From assembly GCF_000327385.1 (NCBI RefSeq), contig NW_008707390.1, positions 488,079 through 552,078 on the forward strand: DNA of 64,000 nucleotides, written 5' to 3'. Below the pieces are notes generated by a model. It searched no databases. It was given only the letters and a program-made list of their open reading frames with translations, and was not told where the DNA came from. Both the position numbers and the translations under genes were made by a program. Source of the stretch: Lottia gigantea. Its lineage: Eukaryota > Mollusca > Gastropoda > Lottiidae. This document shows, piece by piece, positions 13,101-23,329 of the stretch (position 1 is the stretch's first letter; each line of letters opens with the position of its first letter).

Positions 13101-14554
13101 TAACTGCCACCTACAACTCACAGAAAAACACTACCAGAATGGTGCTTATCTGTCTATATAATGCCTAATCGACTAGGTGTAGATTACTTCTTTCATCAAC
13201 TACTCAACTATTACTCAATTTCTTTCTTTCAAAAATGGCACAGATGTCGCTTATCGTTTAATTCTTGCATTTAGTAAAAATGATTGTAGGAAATATGCTT
13301 ACAAAGCTAAAATAGTGTGATTAATAACATGGTGGGAAAGACACATTGGCAATCAGGGTACCAAGGGCTATAATAAATTTACCACCAAAGCCATGTTGGT
13401 ATATAGTTCAAATCACCTAACATTTCCGATAAAGTCAACTGAAAGAAAACATATATATAGTCATTCTGACCACAGCAATCTGCTTTTGTGCATCGTATCT
13501 TGTGCACAATACAAGCTAGCCAGTTTCGCATGCTCTGTATTCAATGCAATCGTTTCAACAACACCAAAGACGACCATAACGCATTCCAATCAAATCCAAT
13601 ATAAGGTTTAATTGTAACTATTAGAGTATGTTTAGCGGAAGGACGGATATAGTTGGTAATCAAACAGCAATCTGGTGTACCAGAAACAAGGGTGGTCTAT
13701 CTACTGTTGATTACTGTTTAATTCAATACGGATACAGTCTACAAGGTCACAATGTCACGACAGTATTATCCCTACTATTATATTGTACTCATTTACTTGA
13801 CCAACGTGTCCAATGGTTCCAACATGGTCCACTTTGGTTCATTATGGTCCAATCTGACCAATATCTCACAATGTGGTCAATATCAATGGTCCATTAAGAA
13901 ATCACACGATTTTGTGGAGGAGTTAAAGGTTATAGGTTACAGACACGTTGATTAAAATAAGCTGTGGGTCAAGTGACAGACCTCCCTCCCTGCTGAATAA
14001 ACAACCAACTGTCAAATTATAACCCTAGTCAAATATTATACCCAATTATGTCATATTTATCAAAGAACTAAAATCAAAGTTCAAACGTCTGTGAGTAAAT
14101 CTAAATTCAGCCTTCCGTTTACACGACTAATTCTTGTTTTAAAATCATGTTTCTCAACCTTCTGTTTATTTTTCAATCAACAATGGTATGAGAAAATATC
14201 AGAATTAACATATTAAGCAGAATTTATTATGTATTAAACTTATGAATTGTCACTGCGACTGCGAGTGCGAGAACGTTACAAAAGTCCCAAGCGTCAATTG
14301 CCTTAACGCTTAACGTCCATCTGCCTAGACTCGGCTGTAACACGTGTTAGGCCTTCTCTATAAAAAGGTCAATATCCAATAGGCCTACATATCAATGCTG
14401 AATTTTAAAAATGTCAATGATATCAAGACTCAATGCATTAGAGAACTGAAAATAATTTTTTTGAAATTAAATTGAAAAATTTTAACTTACCATGTGCTAT
14501 GTGACTAGTAATTGGAATGATAGAAATAATACACAGGTACAATAGACTCCCCAT
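1164..14554 (-). CDS. Reprolysin-like zinc metalloprotease (ADAM/ADAMTS-type catalytic domain), 3' end not found
   Basis: A secreted metalloprotease assembled from ten phase-matched exons: 14554-14491, 10972-10800, 10621-10511, 8432-8396, 8217-8039, 7258-7181, 5929-5772, 5382-5345, 3672-3558 and 1319-1164. Exon 1 encodes a signal peptide (MGSLLYLCIISIIPITSHIA). Exons 2-4 are a propeptide. A basic KRAVRSR stretch precedes the strand EVLVVIDNS that opens the catalytic domain. The zinc site HELGHSLGAGHD spans exons 9 and 10 with all three histidines and the glutamate present, followed by the Met-turn YVMAP. DTIPKHDHAMVFTR and GMAFVDSICQ are typical of this metzincin clan. Established: such enzymes cleave extracellular proteins and are numerous in molluscs. 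No disintegrin, thrombospondin or cysteine-rich domain is visible, so subfamily is open. Exon 3 contains an in-frame TGA (separate entry), so the gene may be inactive or alternatively spliced. Confidence 0.88.
10511..10621 (-). other. Symmetric propeptide exon with in-frame stop
   Basis: A 111-bp block bounded by an AG acceptor (ATTTTAG) and a GT donor (GTAAATA). The preceding exon ends in phase 0 and the following one begins in phase 0. In that frame it reads VWRLPSQGEIR, then TGA, then QASNIQALSVIEGKAYTVSI and onward to the donor. The other two frames also contain stops. Because its length is a multiple of three, skipping it keeps the metalloprotease frame open. It could be a poison cassette exon, a disabling mutation, an assembly error or a false exon; sequence alone does not decide. 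Confidence 0.55.
11205..12250. repeat. 31-bp minisatellite with ~274-bp higher-order repeat, in metalloprotease intron 1
   Basis: Roughly 33 imperfect copies of a ~31-bp unit, core ctgactgactgaaagctttg followed by tatctttaatt. A block of about nine units starting near 11354 recurs almost unchanged starting near 11628, including its private variants: a shortened unit reading tttttaaagattgaaag, and cgtttactcctgac. The array therefore grew partly by duplicating multi-unit segments. Ends are more diverged than the middle. It lies between exons 1 and 2 of the metalloprotease gene. Confidence 0.93.
12251..14490. other. Remainder of metalloprotease intron 1; nothing further recognised
   Basis: I see no exon with matched splice sites and no known repeat here. 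Short open frames at 13393-13611 and 13628-13955 have no recognisable domain. The frame overlap around 13795-13895 reflects a run of TGGTCC/TGGTTC-like words, a low-order repetitive patch. Confidence 0.5.
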
Positions 14555-16225
14555 TGTTACTCTTTATATATATACACGTTATCAAATACTCTTTTATCTC
14601 TTCTAGACTTTTACTCTTACTTTCAAACACACATATTGAAAGAAAACGATAGCCCCACACAATTTATACCTCTCCTGTCCCTAACCTATTTCTATATTAC
14701 TAATACACTCACAGTACTTGACTATACTATACAAATAACACTATACTTATTGCATGCATGAAAACGGATTTTAGATGGATTTTTTTGTCAATTAACTATC
14801 ATTTTTATTGACAGGTTTCAGGAAAAGGAGGTGCCAAATCTCGACAAGTTCTGATTTTGGTCGCTATGGGGGGTCAGTGGGATGGACTTGCGATAAGCGA
14901 CCAGTAGGTAAAAAGAATCGTCGATGACGTAGAAACACGAGGTGCAGTTTCATTTACTACGGTTCTTCAGATGGAACGAATTGGAAAGAAAGTTAGAAAT
15001 ATTCATTTCTACTCGCGTAATACACTTTTAACCTATAAACTTTCAAACAAGTGGGTATAGACTTTTCACAGACAGTTATTCATTTTTAATGTTATTTAGC
15101 GAGTTAGGCGGTCATCGGGTGCAATTGGTTCTGCTTGAATCACTCACTAGAAGCTGCATTGTACGTACAAGATGATGCAGGTGCATCGGAAGCAGGTACT
15201 TTTGTTACTTTTAGTCATTGATGCACCTAGATTGACCTGAGTTTAACTAGGAGTAATTAAACTGTTTGATATCTGAGACGATATATATTTAATATAAACT
15301 GAGGAAATAACTTGTTACTACTAAGGGAGAATTCTACATTCTTCGTGGGTGAGAAAATACATTGCCCCTTTTTTCAAATGCAATGACAACTAATAGACAC
15401 CTCCCTTATAATTATTTACGGGCCATCTTTATCCAAGGACGCTAAATATCCACTTCCAAAGTGTGTTAACCCACTGTTCTTGTCATTATATACGATTTAA
15501 TTCTCTATAATGCTCCTACAGGAAGTTACTCATCATTTAAGTGACAATGATCTAGCGTCGGGGACTAAAGGGTTTCAGTTATGAGTTTCTTTGGAATTTT
15601 TTGATTAACTTCACCTGACCTATGACATAGTATTGGATTGTGTCACGGATTTAAGTAAGGTACGCTGATAGTCTAAGTTCTTTGAATATGAAATTAATTG
15701 TCGTCTAAAACTGCAAAGTAGGGTCTCAAAGTCAAACATTCCAAATAACTTTCACTTTGATATCGTTTATTCTCTTTACACCATCTCACTTCGTGATCTT
15801 GGACAATTTGCATAAATATTTTATGGTCAATCTACATAAATTAATACCCCTCCCCCACAATTCTCATAACATCATGTCCGAGTCTACTCCTTCATTTTCA
15901 CTACTTTATCAACATACGTTCCAGTCTATTTCCAATTAGATATTTGATCTGGTTTTAATCAAGATAACTTCCAAATGCCTGCATGAATTAATCAACCCCA
16001 GTGAAATATTTCAACGATTTCAGGTGTAGAATGTAACATACCTGTTTTAATATGCATCATTAACATGTTAACGTAGATAATGCAATACTTTGCTGTTTCA
16101 ACAAGGTGTTGAGCTCTTCTGTCTTGGAGGTTGTTTTGCCATCCGTGCTATTATGTCTACATCTTGTAAGACACGTATGAAATAAATTTAAGTCCGATGT
16201 AAATGAAGGGGTTTTGGAGTTTAAA
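14555..16225. other. Upstream flank of metalloprotease; no gene seen
   Basis: This is the 5' flank of the minus-strand metalloprotease. An alternating TA tract lies only about 10-20 bases before the start codon, too close to act as a conventional TATA box for that start. No other exon or repeat with good support was found. Confidence 0.5.
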
Positions 16226-16508
16226 CTCGACACGTCAATGCCAGATCATCAACAAGCATGCTTAAAGGATTGATAGCACTGAGTGGACCATACAGGTAAA
16301 ATGAAGCACTCAGGTTGGTCTTATTATCAAACTACACACTCGCCTAACAGAAATTAAAATGTCATATATTGATCACGTCACAGCTAGATCATCACCAAGC
16401 ATGCTTAAAGATAGCATTTTGTGGGAAGCAATCACAAGTGGACCACACGGGTAATTTTCGAAAAGTGCTCAGTTCGATTTTATTATCACAGTACCTACAC
16501 GCCAGAAA
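16226..16508. repeat. Diverged tandem duplication, ~140-bp unit
   Basis: Two head-to-tail copies, about 16226-16352 and 16369-16508. They share landmarks in the same order: agatcatcaacaagcatgct versus agatcatcaccaagcatgct, gtggaccatacaggtaa versus gtggaccacacgggtaa, then cactcaggttggtcttatta versus gctcagttcgattttattat. Copies differ by substitutions and short indels, so the duplication is old. No coding frame runs through either copy. Confidence 0.8.
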
Positions 16509-17010
16509 ACGAAATGGCCTGCTTTCATCAAGTTAGCACAAATCAGCCAGAGTGACAAATCTAACACACCGACCTCATTTCGAACCCCAGACCTTGGTAA
16601 TTCAGACCGGATGAGATAGTGTGAATGGTAATATCTTATAGCTATCAGATTGATTCAGGTTTATGAAGAAATCGTGATTTGTAACATGTAACACAATTCT
16701 ATACAACTGCACAAAACCATGTTTCAACAGGATCAGACATTTTGTGTGGTGCGCATTTTGTTTCCAACATTATTTATCACGAACTTCTTGAATATTCCTA
16801 ATGAAAGAAAGAAATACTACCCCCAGCCCTAATAACAAAAAGTAAGAGAAGGGAAATTAGTAAGGTGCGAATGCTGATTTTCGAAAGTACTTGAGGGGGG
16901 ATGAATGGCGTATGAAAGTTACAGTTGCTTTTCGCGAGAAGAGAAATGAAGCTGGCCCCGGCTTTGCCCAACCCCCAGTTTCAAATTTATAATCGAAAAA
17001 GTATTGTATT

Positions 17011-17600
17011 ATAGGTAGGTAAGACAGGTAGGTAAGACAGTAAGGCGAGTATTTGGGTAAGGTATCTGGGTAAGATAGTCTGACTTTATTCCAGCCTCAA
17101 TTGGAATAAATATACCCTGTTAAATATATAATATATGTTAAACATAATATTAAATTACCTTTACTTACGAAGGTTGTAGAAAAAACTTTAGTGGAACCAG
17201 AGACGTGACATAAGGGAGAAAATGATGAACTACAAAAATATTCATCTCTCCAATTATATCTGGGTTTTGCAGATCCGAGATATCTAAAATAGATTTAAAA
17301 CTCCTACACCGGCGGAGATGCGGAAAGTCCCCATTTTACAGGGCCTCTTCACCAGCAAGACATCTGTCCAAGTAGCTATCAGAGGCTCTAATAGAGACAG
17401 ATATTTTGGTAACCCAGTACAACCTCTGATAGCTATACAGATGTATACCTGGATAAAGCAGTAAGTAAGTAGTGTTTCTGGGTAAGACAGTTATGTAAGT
17501 ACCTGGGTAAGGTATCTGGGTAAAAGAGTAAGGTGAGTACCTGGGAAAGACAGTAAGTTAAGTACCTGGGTAAGGTTTCTGGATAAGGCACTTAAAAGAG
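17011..17600. repeat. Interrupted GTAAG-rich minisatellite
   Basis: Degenerate units built from words such as gtaagtacctgggtaaggta and tctgggtaagacag occupy about 17011-17085 and resume at about 17455-17600. The ~370 bp between is unlike the unit and holds an inverted repeat (separate entry). The likeliest reading is an array split by insertion of unrelated DNA, although two independent patches are possible. Confidence 0.7.
17353..17448. repeat. Short inverted repeat (hairpin) inside the interrupted array
   Basis: The left arm near 17356-17386 contains acatctgtccaagtagctat followed by cagaggct. The right arm, near 17423-17447, contains cctctgatagctatacagat and then gt. The right arm is the reverse complement of the left apart from a few bases. 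Spacer is about 40 bp. It could be the terminus of a foldback or MITE-like DNA element, but no target-site duplication was identified. Confidence 0.65.
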
Positions 17601-18623
17601 TGAATACCATGGTAAGTATCGTTTTAAGAAAATAAGTACTGTACCACGATGAGTAAGTACCAACAAATATAATAAAGCGGGTACCACAATGTGTTCAAAC
17701 GAAAGATAGTGTGGAAGGATAGTGGAAAGTACCAACCGACATAGGGTAATGAGTGCCACGCTGAGTATCCTAGTTTGAAAGTTTGGTAGGACTCGCAACA
17801 AAGGTATAAGGAAAGAGATAATTGCAACTAACTTTATATCAAAGTTAATTATGAAACACATTTCGGATTTACAAATTGAAGTAAATCAGTGTAATTTTGT
17901 TTCTAAGTACTTTTTTTTAAAGAAAAGTAAATTGACGTAAGCTTGACCTTGAGAATACATCAATTAGTGTAGTAATTCTTTTCAATTACATCAATTAATC
18001 TACAAACGTCTGTACCTCCAAAATGAGGCGGATCTTCAAATCTAAGTTCATGATTCTGCCGTGTTGTGCATTTACAGACATGGATAGGGCAAAAAAGCAT
18101 TCTAAATGTATCCTTTTTCAACAATTTAAAGTAAATTTATTAGTATATATCCATTTATTTACTACAGTAGAGGTTCAGTACTGATTTTAAAGCACTGAGC
18201 ATCCAGTAGTAACCGTGTTAAGGATCCGCCATTATATGAGACGTATATCCGGTTCGATATAATTAAAATATTACTGTTCTTTTATTTGCCTTGACTCAAA
18301 ACATGTTTTTAGTTTGAATGTTTGTTTGTTGACCTAAATTCCTGGAGATTATATTTTTTTTATTGAATAATGATATAAACCATGCAACATTCCTGATTAA
18401 TACACTTGTACCCGATATAAGCTCATCTTTCATACATAATTACTGCGTGCAATTAGAGTTCAACCTTACCGAGTCTCACTCGATACTACAGAAAATACCA
18501 ACTGAAAAGTTGTCTTATGAAATTATTTGAATGATAAGATGTAACAAGTATTCAAACATTTAGAATTCTATTAAAACCAATGCAAGAATCAAAAGAGCAC
18601 TGATGTAAAATACAAGAGCTAAC

Positions 18624-18830
18624 AGAGCTCAGAGAAAAAGGTCAATACAAGACCAAATAGAGCTCAGAGAAAAAGGTCAATACAAGACCAAATAGAGCTC
18701 AGAGAAAAAGGTCAATACAAGACCAAATAGAGCTCAGAGAAAAAGGTCAATACAAGACCAAATAGAGCTCAAAGAAAAAGGTCAATATTAGATCAAATAA
18801 AGCCCAGAGACAAAGATCAAATACAGCTCA
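18624..18830. repeat. 35-bp minisatellite
   Basis: Five to six copies of a 35-bp unit containing agctcagagaaaaaggtcaa then tacaagaccaaatag. The word agctc recurs at 18626, 18661, 18696, 18731 and 18766. The first four copies are nearly identical and the last ones decay, suggesting recent slippage growth at the left side. Confidence 0.93.
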
Positions 18831-20556
18831 AAATTTTACAAGACCAAGAAGTCTATAGGATATGCTTTTTAGATTAAGAGGGCTTGTTGACAATGTTTTT
18901 ACCCTAAAATAACGAATGTGGAGCTTTTGAAGTTTTCCAAAGTTGTATAAATTGTAGTTTTTATGATCTTATCATTAAGTACATCATATCAATATAAATG
19001 TTGCTTTGAAGAAAATGAATCAGGGATAGTCTTAACAGAGTATAATACTCAAACCAGAATACCACTTCCGCACATTATGATAATCATCTTAGTCATAGCC
19101 CGACCACTACGCTCCCCTTCTCACTGGGGCTTTATGATATTATGAAGTATCACAGAATATTAATCATTCCTCTAACCACAGACCAGACTTTGGGTCTCTT
19201 GACTTAAATTTATGTTAATCATAACATTGTGTTTTCAATGTTTATTTTCCTGGCGATCAAATCTGAGACTTCCCCATCGATGTCCCAAATCTAAGAAACA
19301 CAATCACCCTTTGTGTCGATTTTAAACTCATTCTTCGTCAAACTTGTAGTGACCAATGAAAACAGACTTTACAAACCTTTCCTGAATGACTTTATACAAC
19401 TATTTTCAGATATTTAAAGTAAGTGATCTGTTATTGAAAGGTGTATATATATGCCCATGAGATATGTCTTTATCTTACAAACTAGACAAACATCAAGAGA
19501 GTCGTATCCAACTCGTAAGCAGAATGTAACACGATGGCAGCGAGTCACCATTGATCTCGCATGTAGTAATGAACAAATGATTATGTCGTTTTCATGCACT
19601 CATGCAAGGTTTACTGAAAGTACTCTTGTTGTAATATTATTTTAGCCAGTTGAATGAAATAGATTAATTTACAACTGAATAACATGCAATTGATTTTCAA
19701 AACTTGAACTTGAGTAGTCTATTTTGGTCAGAATGCCAGACAACATATAGATGTGTTTCAACGTTCAAAAGTTGTATAATAAATCATTAAATGTACTTTT
19801 ATAAATGTCAGTTTAAAAGCATTTCATTCATAAAAATGTGTCGATTTTTTTTAAAAATAGTTCAATTTTTATCAGATGATAGAGGGCGTTGTATATATTA
19901 ACAGTTGTAGAGATAATATACTATAAATTATGATATCTATAAATCAACTTCGCTGTTTCGTTCTGTCATTCAAATCACTAAGAACCAGTAATATTAACTC
20001 CAAACCTACAACTACAAAGAAATAACACATATTTTATGATATTGGACATAATGAAGAGGAGGTTATTGACTCGGTTTATTTGATGTTTTTATCGTGTATG
20101 TATTTTGAAGTAGATACAACTGTTGTTTTATGTTTTACTGATTAAAGCACCTATTAATATTGAATATTGGTCACCAATATAAGTGATAATCGATCATATA
20201 AAAATATGTCAATGGAACTGACCCACTAAATAAGCCCTACTGACATCCTTTTGAATTTCATGTTTGTTCATAATTGCTTCCTTATACAATATATGACTTA
20301 TTTGATGACTATGAAAATGTTTGTTTGATAGTGTGATTGTCCTATCATTTGTCTTGACAGTGTATATACCCTTGTCAATCGAAAGTAACCAGCCGCATTT
20401 TTTTTCCCGACAGCTGATCCATGTAATGATTTGACATTCTCTCATTAATCAGGTCGAAGGTCCTTTACTTTGGACATGGACTGTTTGTTCCAAGCCAAGT
20501 ATCACAGGTGACAATGACAGCACTTCATGAAATGGACACTATATTCCTAAAGCCAA

Positions 20557-21090
20557 TTGAAGAATATCGTCAGAAAACAAGGCCAAGCTGTATCAGTAAC
20601 ATCAGTTGAAGAACATCGTCAGAAAACGAGACCAAGCTGTATCAACTGAAGAATATCGTCAGAAAACAAGACCAAGCTGTATCAGTTGAAGAACATCGTC
20701 AGAAAACGAGACCAAGCTGTATCAGTTGAAGAACATCGTCAGAAAACAAGGCCAAGCTGTATCAGTTGAAGAACATCGTCAGAAAACAAGGCCAAGCTGT
20801 ATCAGTTGAAGAACATCGTCAGACAACGAGGCCAAGCTGTATCAGTTGAAGAACATCGTCAGAAAACGAGACCAAGCTGTATCAATTAAAGAACATCGTC
20901 AGAAAACGAGACCAAGCTGTATCAATTGAAGAACATCGTCAGAAAACAAGACCAAGCTGTATCAATTGAAAAATGTCGTTAGAAAACGAATCCAAGCTGT
21001 ATTAATTGATGAATAATCATCAGAAAAACAATGCCAAGCTGTATCAATTGAAGAATAATCGTCAGAAAATATGACCAAGTTGAATCAAGC
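20557..21090. repeat. 40-bp minisatellite
   Basis: About 13 copies of a 40-bp unit: gttgaagaacatcgtcagaa then aacgagaccaagctgtatca. Central copies differ only at a few positions, mainly aacaag versus aacgag and gacc versus ggcc, which alternate among copies. Outer copies carry substitutions and single-base indels. Forty is not a multiple of three and there are no spacers, so it is neither a coding repeat nor a CRISPR. Confidence 0.94.
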
Positions 21091-21639
21091 CAATACTAGT
21101 CTCACATATAGTTTAAGATTGATAAGTACAAAAAGCCAAAACATGCTTTAGATTAAGACGAAGTTTCGATGTAGGTAACCCAAACAAACCATTTTATTGA
21201 ATAAAGTTTAATTATTTCAAGTATACATGTTCTATCTGGTACATGTCTGGTGTGTAATTTCCAGACACCTTCCGTTGAGAGCTGATAAGACATAGTTCTC
21301 CTTGCTTTAGACATAATAATATAAAATGTTTCCTGCAGAAGAGGTTGGAGTTAACATATATTTAAAGGTATTCTTATACCGTACAGGAATTAAATATCTG
21401 TATTTAATACTATAAGGAGTACCGTGTAAGTCATCCATGTACAAACTTTGTTACTTAGATATTACTTTAAGTACGACTTTCTCGATGTTGAATTAATTCC
21501 TGTGCAGTGATTATTAAGACTTCCAGTGGATTTATGTAATGAATGCAGAATATATCATTTGCTGCCACTTACTGATGTCCGCTACCAACTGGTAATCAGC
21601 AGCACAGCTTCCTGGTAACAGTCTCGCACCAAATTCAAC

Positions 21640-22832
21640 ATGGCTTCTTTTATCGGTGAGAACAGATTGTGTTCAGAACATTTGGCATATTATCAAATAA
21701 AATACTGAGTTGTCATCGAATTTACAATGAGTCTGTACTATCTCAAACCTTTTTAATTAAGTGGACTAATTTAATAGTCTCTTTCAATCGGACTTTCATC
21801 GGCTTTCCTCACTCACTCGACTTCTAACTTGAGACCAGTGTTATCGAGGCTACCAATTAACTAAAAGTAATGATTATTTATGTAAGGTCAGAGCCGTTAC
21901 TACATCAAGGAAAATGAGGCAAATGCCTCATGCAGAATTTGACAAACAATATATTTTGTTTAGAAAATTAAAAATACAAAAATGATATCGGCTTAATATA
22001 TTGATTATTGGATGTCTACAGTAAAAGTGGTCACTATTAGCCCCATAGAAAAAAGACACTAGTTACGATCCCGGAGGTTCAGGTAACTACATAAACTTCT
22101 TAAGTTGTAAAAGACAGTGAAATACATCTATGGTAGCATTTTGATATTATTTTCTTCTAATAATCCTTTTCAGCACCTTTTCAGACCATCATTCATATAC
22201 CTTCCACCTTCAAGACGTATACTACCCCACTACGTTCCTTGATCTAAAGGTTTACTAATGCATAATTCGTCATTTCCTCCTTACCGTTGTTTTTAGTTTC
22301 TCTAAAAGTAAAAATACAAGCCGTCGGTTCAAGAATAGAATAGAATCATAGAATCCTTCTCCACACTTTGTAGCCATGTCTAAACGTGTAACCAGCTGCC
22401 CTATTCACAAGTGGGTAGGGGTAGTGGTTAAATTAAAGAGATTATTCCCAATGCATAAATGACAATTAGTCATTAGTGTTTGATACCTGCCTATCTGTAT
22501 GATTAATTTATGTTTATAATATGTCTATCTTGCACATTTTTATGAAGGTTATTATGTCAAAGGGAGATAATTTGACAAGAACAATGTCTGGTATGTTAGC
22601 AGTGTCTGGAAATCTGGTAGCATTCGTAATTGAAAGTTAAATTACAATATGAAACACGAGATAACTACTTCAATTTACAGGTGCGATGTTTTCAAACTCT
22701 CTCTTGGCACAAGTTGTGACATTTTACCTTTTAACTGGATTCAAGATAGCTAGAATACGAGGTCTACACTCTTTGAACTATGATGTAACTATAGTTTTAT
22801 CAGTACCGACAACAAAAGGAATCGTCTTTTAG
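21640..22832 (+). CDS. Speculative two-exon hydrophobic microprotein (55 aa)
   Basis: Exon 1 (21640-21655) reads MASFI plus one base before a good donor (ATCG|GTGAGA). Exon 2 (22681-22832) follows a good acceptor (TTTACAG) in matching phase and continues to TAG. The predicted protein starts MASFIGAMFSNSLLAQVVTF, then has a tyrosine/leucine hydrophobic stretch ending near residue 25, then a basic segment (KIARIRG). It would suit a single-pass membrane microprotein. I do not recognise a family. It could instead be the start of a longer gene, since a donor-like GAG|GTCTAC lies inside exon 2, or a chance assembly. The region is otherwise gene-poor. Confidence 0.25.
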
Positions 22833-22984
22833 GTATAAGATACCTTTACCTGTTGCAGAAAATAACCCTAGACAATCTGAAGTAATACCATGATTTTTCT
22901 GTCATTTCAAGTATATTTCTGGTACACTAAGAACATTTGAAAGGTACGTTCTTTGGTACATCTTGATAACCAAAATCATAGGAT

Positions 22985-23320
22985 TAGTAGGCACTGTTCA
23001 GGTGTATTAGTAGGCACAGTTCAGGTGTATTAGTAGGCACAGTTAAGGTGTATTAGTAGGCACAGCTCAGGTGTATTGGTAGGCACAGCCCAGGTGTATT
23101 AGTAGGCACAGTTCAGGTGTATTGGTAGGCACAGTTCAGATGTATTGGTAGGCACAGTTCAGGTGTATTGCTAGGCACAGCTCAGGTGTATTGGTAAGCA
23201 CAGCTCAGGTGTATTGGTAAGCACAGCCCCGGTGTATTAGTAAGCAAAGTTCAGGTGTATTAGTAAGCAAAGTTCAGGTGTATTAGTAAGCAAAGCTCTG
23301 GGGTATTAGTCAGAACAGCT
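22985..23320. repeat. 23-bp minisatellite
   Basis: About 14 copies of a 23-bp unit, aggtgtattagtaggcacag followed by ttc. Variants include attggtagg, attggtaag and attagtaagcaaag, and they cluster left to right. That pattern fits growth by local duplication. Confidence 0.93.
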
Positions 23321-23329
23321 CTGAGACTT

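Noticed and set aside
13795-13895. Run of TGGTCC/TGGTTC words
   Set aside because: Irregular spacing and too short to define a unit; low-order repetitiveness only.
14556-14580. TA-rich tract before the metalloprotease start as a TATA box
   Set aside because: It is only 10-20 bases from the start codon, leaving no room for a transcription start and leader.
16550-16625. Minus-strand GGTTCGAAAT word suggesting a tRNA or SINE
   Set aside because: No cloverleaf could be drawn and no A box was found.
20557-21090. CRISPR-like repeated units
   Set aside because: Units abut with no spacers, and this is a eukaryotic genome.
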